DNA from: Sphingomonas ginsenosidimutans
GTDB lineage: Bacteria > Pseudomonadota > Alphaproteobacteria > Sphingomonadales > Sphingomonadaceae
Length of the DNA stretch: 64,000 nt
NCBI RefSeq assembly: GCF_002374835.1
Contig: NZ_NWVD01000003.1
Span: forward strand, 62,001-126,000
Direction of reading: 5' to 3'
The stretch's first letter is position 1. Each line of letters begins with the position of its first letter. Shown here piece by piece: positions 38,959-49,321 of the stretch. A model generated the notes under the pieces. It made no database searches and had not been told where the DNA came from. It saw only the letters and a program-made list of their open reading frames with translations. A program made the position numbers and the translations under genes.

Positions 38959-40331
38959 GCGCGATCCGGCAGGATGGCGGGAAAACGATGCGCCGTCTTG
39001 TCCCAGTGCGGCGGTGCCCCCCACAATAGCCGCCAATATTGGGCGAGTGCGCGCCGCGCCGCCATCATCGCGATCATGTTGGCCGCCACCACGCGCGGGA
39101 TGGCGCCGATCCCTTCGCGCCAGCCATGGTCCGCCGCGGTCAGCCGTACACGCATCCACAACCGCCACGTCAACAGCCCGGCATTGACGATCAGCAGCGC
39201 GCGCAGCCCCGCAGCGGCCACCGGCGCCGCATCGCCGCGCCAGACATGCGCCGCGACCGATATCGCTTCCCCCGCCAGCGTGGCATAAGCCGCGAGCAGG
39301 ACGAGTGCCGCAAGGAGCCCGCGCCGGTCGCGCATCCGCATCCACAGTTCGGCCGGGCGGCGCTGCTGGCCCCAGCCGATCCGGTCCCAGCCCGCCAGCG
39401 CGATTCCCGTCAGCCAGCGCGCCTTCTGCCGGACCGCGGCATCGACCGTGTCGGGGAAATAGGCGCGCGTCGCGACCAGCGGCCCGCCCGCGCGCTCGCG
39501 CCAGCGCGCGAAACACGCGCCCAGTCCCATCGCCCCGACGCGCAGCCCCAGTTCGTAATCCTCGGTCAGGCTTTGCGCCTCGAACGGCGCACCGTCGCGC
39601 ATCGCCGTCAGCCGATCCAGCGCGTCGCGCCGGATCGCGCAGCCGACCCCGGCGAGCGGCAACGCCGCCCCCAGTGCGGCCCGCGCCGGCAGGTCGCGGG
39701 AATGGGCGCCGGCAAATTCGTCCGCATAATGGCCCGACACTAGCCGGGTGCGCGGGTCGATCAACGGCACGACCGGCACCTGCACCAGTGCGGCGGTGCG
39801 CAGGTGATGGTCGAAAACGCGCAACTCGGCGGGATGCACGACGTCCTCGGCATCGTGGAGCACGATCGCATCGGTAGGCCGCCCGGCCGCCGCGTCGTGC
39901 GCGACCAGCGCGCGCCACAGGCTGTTGAGGCAATCGGCCTTGGTGGTCGGACCGGGCACGGGGTTGAGCACCAGCCGCACGCGCACGTCCTGCGCGGCGA
40001 CCGCCTGCACCGCCGCGATGGTCTCGCCATCATTGGGATAACAGCCGACGCACAGCGTGTAATCGGGATGATCGTAACGGGCGAGCGCAGCGCGCAGCAT
40101 CGCGCCGATGACCCGCGCCTCGTCCCACGCCGGGATGAACACCGCCAGTCGCAACGGTGGCGCGTACGGCAGGTCGGCGAGCAGCGGATCGGGGCGGCGA
40201 TGCCAGCGCCACACGATATCCACCGCCAGATCGTCCAGCCCACCGATCAGGATCATCACGCCCGCGAACAGCGCCACTTCCGCCAGCGCCGCGTCGAGCA
40301 GCGCCAGGGCCGCGACCGCCATCTCCGTCAT
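38955..40331 (-). CDS. NfrB-like membrane glycosyltransferase (GT2)
   Basis: A 458-residue family 2 glycosyltransferase with N-terminal and C-terminal membrane segments. LAVFIPAWDEARVIGAML starts the GT domain, DAIVLHDAEDVVHPAELRVF carries the DxD-like motif, and AQSLTEDYELGLR and AVRQKARWLTGIAL are the TED and Q-x-R-W-like motifs of processive synthases. ATG 40331 follows a strong GGGGGAATC. It resembles NfrB, a membrane glycosyltransferase in E. coli that is tied to phage N4 adsorption; the C-terminal cyclic-di-GMP part known in NfrB is not recognisable here. Coupled to the 345-residue partner. Confidence 0.8.
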   Translation of the reverse strand: MTEMAVAALALLDAALAEVALFAGVMILIGGLDDLAVDIVWRWHRRPDPLLADLPYAPPLRLAVFIPAWDEARVIGAMLRAALARYDHPDYTLCVGCYPNDGETIAAVQAVAAQDVRVRLVLNPVPGPTTKADCLNSLWRALVAHDAAAGRPTDAIVLHDAEDVVHPAELRVFDHHLRTAALVQVPVVPLIDPRTRLVSGHYADEFAGAHSRDLPARAALGAALPLAGVGCAIRRDALDRLTAMRDGAPFEAQSLTEDYELGLRVGAMGLGACFARWRERAGGPLVATRAYFPDTVDAAVRQKARWLTGIALAGWDRIGWGQQRRPAELWMRMRDRRGLLAALVLLAAYATLAGEAISVAAHVWRGDAAPVAAAGLRALLIVNAGLLTWRLWMRVRLTAADHGWREGIGAIPRVVAANMIAMMAARRALAQYWRLLWGAPPHWDKTAHRFPAILPDRA

Positions 40332-40556
40332 GATTCCCCCGTGCAGCCCCCCTTGCACGGCGATCATCCTTACGCGGGTGTGGCCGATCCGCAACGCCTT
40401 TCGCACAAGGTGACGTCGACGCGCAGAGACGCGAACCAAAGGCGAAACGAGGCGTTAAGCGCCCCGGTCCCTTTCCCCCTTTCGGGACCGGTGCCGACCC
40501 CAAGCCGGTACCGGCCGCGTCGCCGCGTGTTGGCGGCGCGGCCGAACCGTGCCGGC

Positions 40557-41072
40557 CTACCAGTAGAAGCCGCGGATCACGTCCAGCACGATACCGCGGC
40601 GGTAATCGACCAGCAGGGCATCGTCATAGTGGCGGACCCAGCGCGCGGTGCGCGGCGCGGCGGGCAGGCGATACCGCCACGGATCGGCGATGACGTAGCG
40701 CGTGCCGTAATAGGCCGGGGCGATCCGAACGCCGGGGCGGAACGGCTGGTAACGGAACGGCGCGCGCCAGTTGCCGCGGGCATAGAGCGGGCGGTTGGCG
40801 TCGTGCCAGCGCCGCCAGTCGTCGCGGCGCCAGTCGCGCTGCCATTCGCGGCGATCGCGCAGATCCTCGCGATATTCGCGCCGCGCATCGCGCAGGTCGC
40901 CACGCTGCTCGCGCACGCCGCGCCAGTCGCCGCGCGCATAGGCCCGGTCCAGCTGGCGCTGTTCGCGGTGGATGTCCTGTCGGTCGCGGTACAGCTCGGC
41001 ACGCGACTGGGCGAAGGCCGCTCCGGGCACCAGGGTCGCGGCGATCAGCGCCGCAGTCATCAGCTTACGCAT
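40557..41072 (-). CDS. RcnB-family periplasmic protein
   Basis: A 171-residue exported protein: signal peptide (MRKLMTAALIAATLVPGAAFAQ), then a highly charged Arg/Asp-rich helix (YRDRQDIHREQRQLDRAY, continuing to about 95). A small domain with ARWVRHYDDALLVDYRRGIVLDVIRGFYW follows, as in RcnB proteins, which help nickel/cobalt export in E. coli. Metal binding is not evident here. GGAGGTATGTG precedes the ATG. Confidence 0.8.
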   Translation of the reverse strand: MRKLMTAALIAATLVPGAAFAQSRAELYRDRQDIHREQRQLDRAYARGDWRGVREQRGDLRDARREYREDLRDRREWQRDWRRDDWRRWHDANRPLYARGNWRAPFRYQPFRPGVRIAPAYYGTRYVIADPWRYRLPAAPRTARWVRHYDDALLVDYRRGIVLDVIRGFYW

Positions 41073-41198
41073 CACATACCTCCGTTCACGACGATGGCGT
41101 GTCGCTGCCACCGTTGCAGGAGGGCTACACCGCGCCGGCTGAACGCTGCGGGAATGGTCGCGTCAGCGAAACGACAGCTTCGCAGCGCCGACGCCGGA

Positions 41199-41675
41199 TC
41201 AGTTCGGCCCGGTCGGCCCGCGCCCGCTCGGCCCGCCGGCGCCCGCACCCGGCGCACCGACCGTGCCGATGTTGCCGAACAGATCCTGGAAGAAGCCGCG
41301 CTTGCGGCCCAGCGTCGGCGTCGTCTTGCTGTCAGGCTTGATTGTGGCGACCTGGTCCATCCCGGACTTGCGCACCGCGGTGACGTTGCCGGCCTGGTCG
41401 AAGCTGATCTGCAGCGTCAGCTGCTCCTTCGGCTTGGGCGGGTTGAACGCCAGATTGCGGCTATCGCGCGCGATATAATACCAATCGCCCTGGTTGAACT
41501 GCGCCGCGAAGCTGGGCGTGCCCAGCGTCGCGAGCACCGACTGGCGATTGTCCACACCCGGCTGGATCGCGTTCACCAGATCGGCATCAACGATATAGCC
41601 CTGGTGCGAGCGGAGCGGGGTGCAGCCCGCGGCGGCGACGCCGGCGAGAAGCGTCAGGACGAGAAGGGGGCGCAT
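41199..41675 (-). CDS. bamE: BamE/SmpA-family outer-membrane lipoprotein
   Basis: A 158-residue lipoprotein (lipobox LAGVAAAGC, Cys near 22) with the SmpA/OmlA-like domain (VNAIQPGVDNRQSVLATLGTPS, then WYYIARDSRNLAF). BamE supports the BAM complex in outer-membrane protein folding. A Gly/Pro-rich C-terminal tail (GAPGAGAGGPSGRGPTG) is lineage-specific. GGAGTATCG precedes the ATG. Divergent from the bc1-chaperone gene across 50 nt. Confidence 0.85.
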   Translation of the reverse strand: MRPLLVLTLLAGVAAAGCTPLRSHQGYIVDADLVNAIQPGVDNRQSVLATLGTPSFAAQFNQGDWYYIARDSRNLAFNPPKPKEQLTLQISFDQAGNVTAVRKSGMDQVATIKPDSKTTPTLGRKRGFFQDLFGNIGTVGAPGAGAGGPSGRGPTGPN

Positions 41676-41725
41676 CGATACTCCGCTCAACAGGCGATCG
41701 GCCGCGGGGGTCCGGTGCGGGGCAC

Positions 41726-42319
41726 ATGGACTTTGCGGCCGTCCGCCTCAATATGCCGCCCGAACCGGCGAGACAAGCACGCCGCGATACAGGATGGACG
41801 CATTTGGGTTGGTGGCAACGAATAACCGGCGGGCGCGGCGACCAGCAGGCGGCGCTGCCGCTGTACGATGCGGTGGTGGCGCGCGCGCGCCAGCCGCACT
41901 GGTATCTGGCCGGGCACGTTCCCGACACGCTGGACGGGCGGTTCGACATGGTCGCGGCGGTGCTGTCGATGGTGCTGCTGCGGCTGGAGGCGGAACCGGC
42001 GGGCGCGACGCCGACCGCGCAGCTGACGGAGCGGTTCATCGAGGACATGGACGCGCAGGTCCGCCAGATCGGCTTCGGCGACCTGGTGGTGGGCAAGCAT
42101 GTCGGGCGGATGATGGGGATGCTGGGCGGGCGGCTGGGCGCGTATCGCGACGGTCTGGCGGGCACGGCCGACATGGATGCGGCGCTGGTGCGCAACCTGT
42201 ACCGTGGCGAGGCGCCGCCCGCCGAAGCGGTGGCGCATGTGCGTGACGGGCTGGCGGCGCTGCGCCGCGCGCTGGACGAGGTGTCGATCGACGCGATGAT
42301 GCGGGGGGAACTGCCGTGA
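41726..42319 (+). CDS. Ubiquinol-cytochrome c chaperone (Cbp3-like)
   Basis: A 197-residue homologue of mitochondrial CBP3, which assists cytochrome bc1 assembly. Core stretches are ALPLYDAVVARARQPHWYL, DTLDGRFDMVAAVLSMVLLRLE and FIEDMDAQVRQIGFGDLVVGKHVG. The start is uncertain, as the first 30 residues are not conserved-looking. Its stop overlaps the GTG of the DUF177 gene (GTGA). Confidence 0.87.
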   Translation: MDFAAVRLNMPPEPARQARRDTGWTHLGWWQRITGGRGDQQAALPLYDAVVARARQPHWYLAGHVPDTLDGRFDMVAAVLSMVLLRLEAEPAGATPTAQLTERFIEDMDAQVRQIGFGDLVVGKHVGRMMGMLGGRLGAYRDGLAGTADMDAALVRNLYRGEAPPAEAVAHVRDGLAALRRALDEVSIDAMMRGELP

Positions 42320-42858
42320 CGCCGGAATTTTCGCGTATCGAGCGGCTCGATACGATCGGCGGCGACGAGCGGGTGGTGTCGATCGTCGCCGACGAAGCCG
42401 AGCGCGCGGCGCTGGCGGCGCGGTTCGGGCTGGTGGCGATCGAGCGGTTGGAGGCGCGGCTGGCGATCCGGCGCGGGTCCGCCGGGATCGACGTGCACGG
42501 CACCGTCGCGGCGGCGGTGGTGCAGGCATGTTCGGTGACGGGCGACCCGCTGCCCGCGACGATCGACGAGCCGGTCGCGCTGCGCTTCGTCGAGCCGGCG
42601 GCGGCGGGGGACGAGATCGCGCTGGACGAGGTTGAGCTGGACGGGGACGCGCTCGACATCGTCGAGATCGAGGGCGGCGGAATCGACCTGGGCGAGGCGG
42701 CGGCGGAGACGATGGCGCTGGCGCTCGATCCCTTTCCGCGCAGCCCGCGCGCCGCCGCGGTGCTGAAGGAAGCGGGCGTCGTCAGCGAGGAGGAGGCCGG
42801 GCCGTTCGGTGCGCTGGCCGGGCTGAAGGCGAAGCTGGCCGGCGGGGAGACAGGCTAG
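42316..42858 (+). CDS. DUF177 (YceD-like) protein
   Basis: A 180-residue acidic protein with the DUF177 arrangement: IDVHGTVAAAVVQACSVTGDPLPATIDEPVALRF, then the acidic EVELDGDALDIVEIEGG, and the C-terminal AAETMALALDPFPRSPRA. In E. coli the related YceD is needed for 23S rRNA accumulation. Coupled to the bc1-chaperone gene by a GTGA overlap. Convergent with the DUF1489 gene. Confidence 0.88.
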   Translation: MTPEFSRIERLDTIGGDERVVSIVADEAERAALAARFGLVAIERLEARLAIRRGSAGIDVHGTVAAAVVQACSVTGDPLPATIDEPVALRFVEPAAAGDEIALDEVELDGDALDIVEIEGGGIDLGEAAAETMALALDPFPRSPRAAAVLKEAGVVSEEEAGPFGALAGLKAKLAGGETG

Positions 42859-43262
42859 ATCAGCGCCAGGTCGCTGAGCCGGCCGATCAGCGCGGGCGGC
42901 ATCGCGGCGAGGCTGTCGCTCGCCTCCCCGCCCAGGTCGCCCGGCGCGTCCGCCGCCTCCAGATAGCGCCAGCCCTGATGCGCGCGCTTCGGGCGGGACT
43001 GGACCAGCCGTAGCGCCGGATCGATGTGGATCGCGACGCGCCCGCCCTCGGCCTCTCCGAACGCCAGGATCGGGGAGCGCGCCACCAGCGTGTGCTTGAT
43101 GATCCAGAACAGCGAGCCTTGCCCGGCGATCTCCTCATGCCGCTTGGGCAGGTAGCGCGTGGTCAGGAACACCGGGCCGTCGGCGGCGCGCGCGGCGAGC
43201 CGCTGGCCCAGAAGGTCGACGCTGGCCGCGCCGAAGGCGACCTTGGTTAGGTGAAGCGGCAT
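42855..43262 (-). CDS. DUF1489-family protein
   Basis: A 135-residue soluble protein beginning MPLHLTKVAFGAASVDLL, with TTRYLPKRHEEIAGQGSLFWIIKHTLVARSPIL and HQGWRYLEAADAPGDL, diagnostic of this alphaproteobacterial family of unknown function. ATG 43262; the longer in-frame ORF to 44183 is antisense-like read-through of mgtE. It lies 17 nt downstream of mgtE and its 3' end overlaps that of the DUF177 gene. Confidence 0.87.
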   Translation of the reverse strand: MPLHLTKVAFGAASVDLLGQRLAARAADGPVFLTTRYLPKRHEEIAGQGSLFWIIKHTLVARSPILAFGEAEGGRVAIHIDPALRLVQSRPKRAHQGWRYLEAADAPGDLGGEASDSLAAMPPALIGRLSDLALI

Positions 43263-43279
43263 CGTCGCGCCGATGTGGG

Positions 43280-44686
43280 TCAGCCCCCCAGCCCCCACAA
43301 GGTCGCCAGACCGAGGAACGAGAGGAAGCCCATGACGTCGGTGATCGTCGTGACGAACACCGCCGACGACACCGCCGGATCGACGTTCGCCTTGTCCAGC
43401 GCGACCGGCACGATCACCCCGACCAGTCCGGCGACGACGCTGTTGATCATCATCGCCAGCGCGAACACCACCGACAGACCGCCATGGCCGAGCAGCACGT
43501 AGCTGCCCGTCGCCCCCACGGCGGCGAGCGCGAGGCCGTTGCAGATCGCGACGCGGAATTCGCGCAGCAGCATCCGCAGCGTGTTCGAACTGGTCAGCTG
43601 GTTGGTGGCGAGCGCGCGGACCATCACCGCCAGCGTCTGCGTCCCCGCATTGCCGCCCAGCGCCGAGACGATCGGCATCAGCGCGGCGAGCAGCGCGAAG
43701 CGCGCGATCTCGCCCTGGAACAGCCCGACCACCGAGGCCGACAGGATCGTCGCGCCCAGGTTGACGATGAGCCACGCGACGCGCGTGCGCACCGTCACCG
43801 CGATCGGTTCGTTGATGTCGCCGTCGCCCGCACCGGCGAGCCGCAGCGTATCCTCGCCCGCTTCCTCCTGGATGATGTGGACGATGTCGTCGACGGTGAT
43901 CATGCCCACCAGCCGCCCCGCGGCATCGGTGACCGCGGCGGAGATCAGCGCATATTTCTGGAAGCGCAGCGCGACCTCTTCCTGATCCATGTCGACCGGG
44001 ATCAGCGTCTGTTCGCGCTTCATCACGTCGCCCACCGGGATGCTGCGGGGGGTGCGAAGGATCCACGACAGCGCGCAGGTGCCGATCGGGCGATGCGCAG
44101 GATCGACGACGAAGATCTCCCAGAAATCGGTGGTCAGTTCCTCGTCGCCGCGCAGATAGTCGAGGACGTCGCCGACCGTCCAATGTTCGGGCACCGCGAC
44201 CAGATCGCGCTGCATCAGGCGCCCGGCGGATTCCTCCGGATAGGACAGCGCCTCCTCGATCGCGGCGCGATCGTCCGGCTCCATCGCGCGCAGGACCTCG
44301 CGCTGGTCCTCCGGCTCCATGTCCTCGATGATCGCGACGGCATCGTCGGTATCGAGTTCGCTGGCGATGTCCGCGACCTGCCGCGCGTCGAGCGCGTCGA
44401 TCAGCGCCTCGCGGACGTAATCGTTCATCTCCGCGAACACGTCGGCATCGACGAGGTCGGCGATCGCGGCGGCCAGGTCCTTGCGCCGGTCCTCCGGCGT
44501 CAGTTCGAACAGGTCGGCGATGTCGGCGGGGTGGAGCGGCTCCACCAGCGCGCGCGCCGCTTCGGCATCGCCGTCCTCGACCGCGTCGAGCACCGCGGTG
44601 ACGAATTCGGGCTTCAGCCGGTCATCCTCGTCCAGCCGGGTGTCGTCGGCCGGGTCCAGCGTATCGGGAAGATCGGTGTCGGTCAT
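43280..44686 (-). CDS. mgtE: Magnesium transporter MgtE
   Basis: A 468-residue Mg2+ channel. The cytoplasmic N domain (about 20-140) is a superhelix of repeats (LIDALDARQVADIASELDTDD). It is followed by two CBS domains (MQRDLVAVPEHWTVGDVLDYLRG and VMKREQTLIPVDMDQEEVALRFQKY). A C-terminal bundle of five membrane segments carries the pore signature PIVSALGGNAGTQTL and the Mg-binding Asp in DPAVSSAVFVTTITDVMGF. Domain order and length are complete. Probably in an operon with the DUF1489 gene. Confidence 0.96.
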   Translation of the reverse strand: MTDTDLPDTLDPADDTRLDEDDRLKPEFVTAVLDAVEDGDAEAARALVEPLHPADIADLFELTPEDRRKDLAAAIADLVDADVFAEMNDYVREALIDALDARQVADIASELDTDDAVAIIEDMEPEDQREVLRAMEPDDRAAIEEALSYPEESAGRLMQRDLVAVPEHWTVGDVLDYLRGDEELTTDFWEIFVVDPAHRPIGTCALSWILRTPRSIPVGDVMKREQTLIPVDMDQEEVALRFQKYALISAAVTDAAGRLVGMITVDDIVHIIQEEAGEDTLRLAGAGDGDINEPIAVTVRTRVAWLIVNLGATILSASVVGLFQGEIARFALLAALMPIVSALGGNAGTQTLAVMVRALATNQLTSSNTLRMLLREFRVAICNGLALAAVGATGSYVLLGHGGLSVVFALAMMINSVVAGLVGVIVPVALDKANVDPAVSSAVFVTTITDVMGFLSFLGLATLWGLGG

Positions 44687-44797
44687 GGTCCGCCTCCCGG
44701 AACGTTAACGGCGCCGCCCCTAGCGCGGCGGCTGCGCATTTGCCAGCCGCGCCCGGCATCACTACGTGCGCGCCCAAGCAAACGTAAAGGATTCCCC

Positions 44798-45256
44798 ATG
44801 GCCGATACCTATTCGACGCTGACGATGACGCTCGACGGCGGCGACGTCACGATCAAGCTGCGCCCCGACCTGGCGCCCAACCACGTCCAGCGCATCGCCG
44901 AACTGGCGAACGAGGGCTTCTACGACGGCGTGCCGTTCCATCGCGTCATCCCCGGCTTCATGGCGCAGGGCGGCGACGGCGGAAACCACAACGGCACCGG
45001 CGGTTCGTCGAAGCCCAACCTGAAGCAGGAGTTCAACAAGGAGCCGCATGTGCGCGGCGTGTGCTCGATGGCGCGCACGATGGACCCGAACAGCGCCAAT
45101 TCGCAGTTCTTCATCTGCTTCGACGACGCGCGCTTCCTCGACGGCCAGTATACCGTGTGGGGCGAAGTGACCGAGGGCATGGAGTTGATCGACGCGCTGC
45201 CCAAGGGCGAGCCGCCCGCGAACCCGGGCAAGATCGTCACGATGAAGGCGCAGTGA
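44798..45256 (+). CDS. Cytoplasmic cyclophilin-type peptidyl-prolyl isomerase
   Basis: A 152-residue cyclophilin without a signal peptide, PpiB-type. The catalytic set is clear: FYDGVPFHRVIPGFMAQGG (Arg, Phe, Met, Gln), NSANSQFFICFDD, FLDGQYTVWGEVTEGMELID. ATG 44798 was chosen because it starts the fold; AAAGG lies upstream. Divergent from mgtE. Confidence 0.95.
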   Translation: MADTYSTLTMTLDGGDVTIKLRPDLAPNHVQRIAELANEGFYDGVPFHRVIPGFMAQGGDGGNHNGTGGSSKPNLKQEFNKEPHVRGVCSMARTMDPNSANSQFFICFDDARFLDGQYTVWGEVTEGMELIDALPKGEPPANPGKIVTMKAQ

Positions 45257-45514
45257 CGTGCGGCGGCGGGGCGCGGGCGATATCGCCCGCCCCCGTCGCG
45301 CACGCCGAATGTTGCGAATGTTGAGCCGCTGGCGGGGTAAATCGCCGTCCGGCGGCGCGTCGTGGCGCCGGGGTGGCGCGTCACGGGAGCGTGGGGGTCG
45401 CATCATCCTGCCGCGCAGGCTGCGCGATGTTGGCGGGTGTAGGACAGGGGGCGGCACGGTTCGCCGGAGAAGCGAGACGGTCGCGAAAGGACAAGGCGAT
45501 TCGTGCCCCTCTTC

Positions 45515-45543
45515 GGGAAATCCCAGCCTTCGCTGGGATGACG
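45515..45543. repeat. Single short palindromic repeat
   Basis: GGGAAATCCCAGCC, TTC, GCTGGGATGACG: one half of the paired element found at 54626-54708 and elsewhere. Confidence 0.8.
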
Positions 45544-45616
45544 TGTGGAGCGCCAACGGGCGCTCGAGCCGCGCGCCCATCGATCCGATCGGCATTCAGG
45601 CATGTGACCCATCCAT

Positions 45617-45710
45617 ACTGAGGAGAGGCTGAGCCTGCCGAGGCCTCGTCCCAAAGCACCCTTCGAGACGCCGTTTCGGCAAGCTCAACAGCTCCTCAGG
45701 GCGAACGGGG
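45617..45710. repeat. Long intergenic palindromic repeat, inverted pair
   Basis: ACTGAGGAGAGGCTGAGCC and TGCCGAGGCCTCG (45617-45649) face CCTTCGAGACGCCG, TTTCGGCAAGCTCAAC and AGCTCCTCAGGGCGAACGG (45659-45710), matching the element at 5174-5290 and 55997-56046. Confidence 0.75.
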
Positions 45711-45724
45711 CGAATGTTGCCCCC

Positions 45725-46609
45725 TCAATCCTCGCGCAGGGTGCGGATCAGCCAGTCGCGGAACAGCCGCACCGGCTTGGTCTGCAGCGCGCGCGGGCGG
45801 CAGGCGAACCAGTAGCTGTACGGGCTGGTCACCTGGAAATCGAACAGCTTCACCAGTCGCGAATCGTTGGCGTCGTGGAAATGGCTTTCGTGCATGAACG
45901 CGACGCCCAGCCCCTGCGCCGCGGCCTCCAGCATCAGCGCGCCCGAATCGAAATAGTCGATCGCCGCCGGCTCGATCGCGGTCAGCCCGGCGGCGTGGCG
46001 CCAGGCGACGAACGTGTCGATCATCTCGCGGTGGAGCAGCACGGTATGCCGCGCGAGCTGCTCGGGGGCGACCAGCGGGTCCGGCCCCTCCACCAGCCGT
46101 CGCGCCGCGATCGGATAGACCATGTTACGGTCTAGCCGTTCGGCATGGAGCGTGGGGTCGATGTCGCGCGCCAGCACGATCACCGCGTCCAGCCCCTCCC
46201 CCAGCCGCGCGATCGCGTTGCTGCCGGTGTCGATATCGAGATGCAGTTCCGGGTGGGCGGCGCGCAATTCGCCCAGCCGCGGGAACAGCCGTTGCGAGGC
46301 GTAGAGCGGCAGCACGCCGAGCCGCAGCCGCAGTACCTCCGTCCCGCTGGTCATCGATTCGATCGCGTCGGACAGCCCGTCCAGCGCCGGGGCGATCGCC
46401 GACAGCAGCCGGTCGCCGTCGGCATTGGGCACCATCGCCTGGTGCCGGCGATCGAACAGCGGGCGCGCCAGGAAGCGTTCGAGCGTCTGGATCCGGCGGC
46501 TGAGCGCGGGCGGGGAGAGCGCCAGTTCTTGCGCCGCCGCCTTGATCGAGCCAAGCCGCGCCACGGCCACGAAGGCTTCGATCGCGGTCAGGGGCGGGAG
46601 GCGGCGCAT
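45725..46609 (-). CDS. LysR-family transcriptional regulator
   Basis: A 294-residue LTTR of GcvA type. The N-terminal winged HTH is PPLTAIEAFVAVARLGSIKAAAQELALSPPALSRRIQTLERFL (about 5-47); the effector-binding domain runs from about 90, including EVLRLRLGVLPLY. Divergent from the Cdc48-like gene, with an inverted repeat GATTGCA-N5-TGCAATC (46682-46700) in between that may be its operator. The effector is unknown. Confidence 0.93.
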   Translation of the reverse strand: MRRLPPLTAIEAFVAVARLGSIKAAAQELALSPPALSRRIQTLERFLARPLFDRRHQAMVPNADGDRLLSAIAPALDGLSDAIESMTSGTEVLRLRLGVLPLYASQRLFPRLGELRAAHPELHLDIDTGSNAIARLGEGLDAVIVLARDIDPTLHAERLDRNMVYPIAARRLVEGPDPLVAPEQLARHTVLLHREMIDTFVAWRHAAGLTAIEPAAIDYFDSGALMLEAAAQGLGVAFMHESHFHDANDSRLVKLFDFQVTSPYSYWFACRPRALQTKPVRLFRDWLIRTLRED

Positions 46610-46681
46610 CGATCATCCAACCTGGGTTATGTGCGCCGCATCATGCAAGTGAAACGTTCACATACGAGCGCGATCGTTGAT

Positions 46682-46700
46682 TGATTGCACTTTATGCAAT
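46682..46700. promoter_or_regulatory. Candidate LysR-type operator
   Basis: GATTGCA, CTTTA, TGCAATC: a perfect 7-bp inverted repeat with a 5-nt spacer, about 73 nt upstream of the LysR start codon, in the place expected for autoregulation. Confidence 0.45.
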
Positions 46701-46790
46701 CGTGCGCAACGTTTTTCGCATTTGCACATCGCGATGCTGCGCTGCACATAGGGCGGGCCTTTCAGGCATCCTCTCCTATAAAACTTTCAC

Positions 46791-46822
46791 GGGCCGGCCC
46801 TTCGGGGCTGGCCCTTTTTTTT
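46791..46822 (+). terminator. Strong intrinsic terminator in the Cdc48-like leader
   Basis: GGGCCGGCCC, loop TTCG, GGGCTGGCCC followed by eight T. No plus-strand gene precedes it. Confidence 0.85.
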
Positions 46823-46918
46823 CGGCGCGCGCACCGGCCCGCGCGGCGCGCGCCCTCGCAATCGGGAACCCGGCCCCTATCTCCTGCGCTCGACCGCGAG
46901 CCGCACGAAAGGGACCCA

Positions 46919-49213
<2,295 letters not shown>

Positions 49214-49280
49214 CCGGCTGACCTGATCCGTCGCCCCGGCCCGGGCTGTGGCTTTTCGCGGTTGATCGTGCGCGCATCGC

Positions 49281-49309
49281 GGAAGATCCCAGCCTGCGCT
49301 GGGATGACG
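49281..49309. repeat. Single short palindromic repeat
   Basis: GGAAGATCCCAGCC, TGC, GCTGGGATGACG between the convergent Cdc48-like and MFS genes. Confidence 0.75.
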
Positions 49310-49321
49310 TCCAGGTCGGCG

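Larger units (their letters stand above)
45257..45724. other. Repeat-containing intergenic region
   Basis: Between the PPIase gene and the LysR gene. It holds a direct motif pair AATGTTGCGAATGTTGAG near 45308-45325, a single short palindrome at 45515-45543 and an inverted pair of long palindromic repeats (45617-45649, 45659-45710). No supportable gene. Confidence 0.75.
46610..46918. other. Divergent regulatory region with leader/terminator
   Basis: No protein gene. It contains the inverted repeats GTGAA-ACG-TTCAC (46649-46661) and GATTGCA-CTTTA-TGCAATC (46682-46700), then a strong plus-strand intrinsic terminator (46791-46822). This lies 97 nt before the Cdc48-like ATG. The stretch 46705-46822 could encode a small RNA or an attenuated leader. 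Confidence 0.6.

Noticed and set aside
45258-45632. ORFs on both strands after the PPIase gene
   Set aside because: They span repeats and lack ribosome-binding sites or domains.
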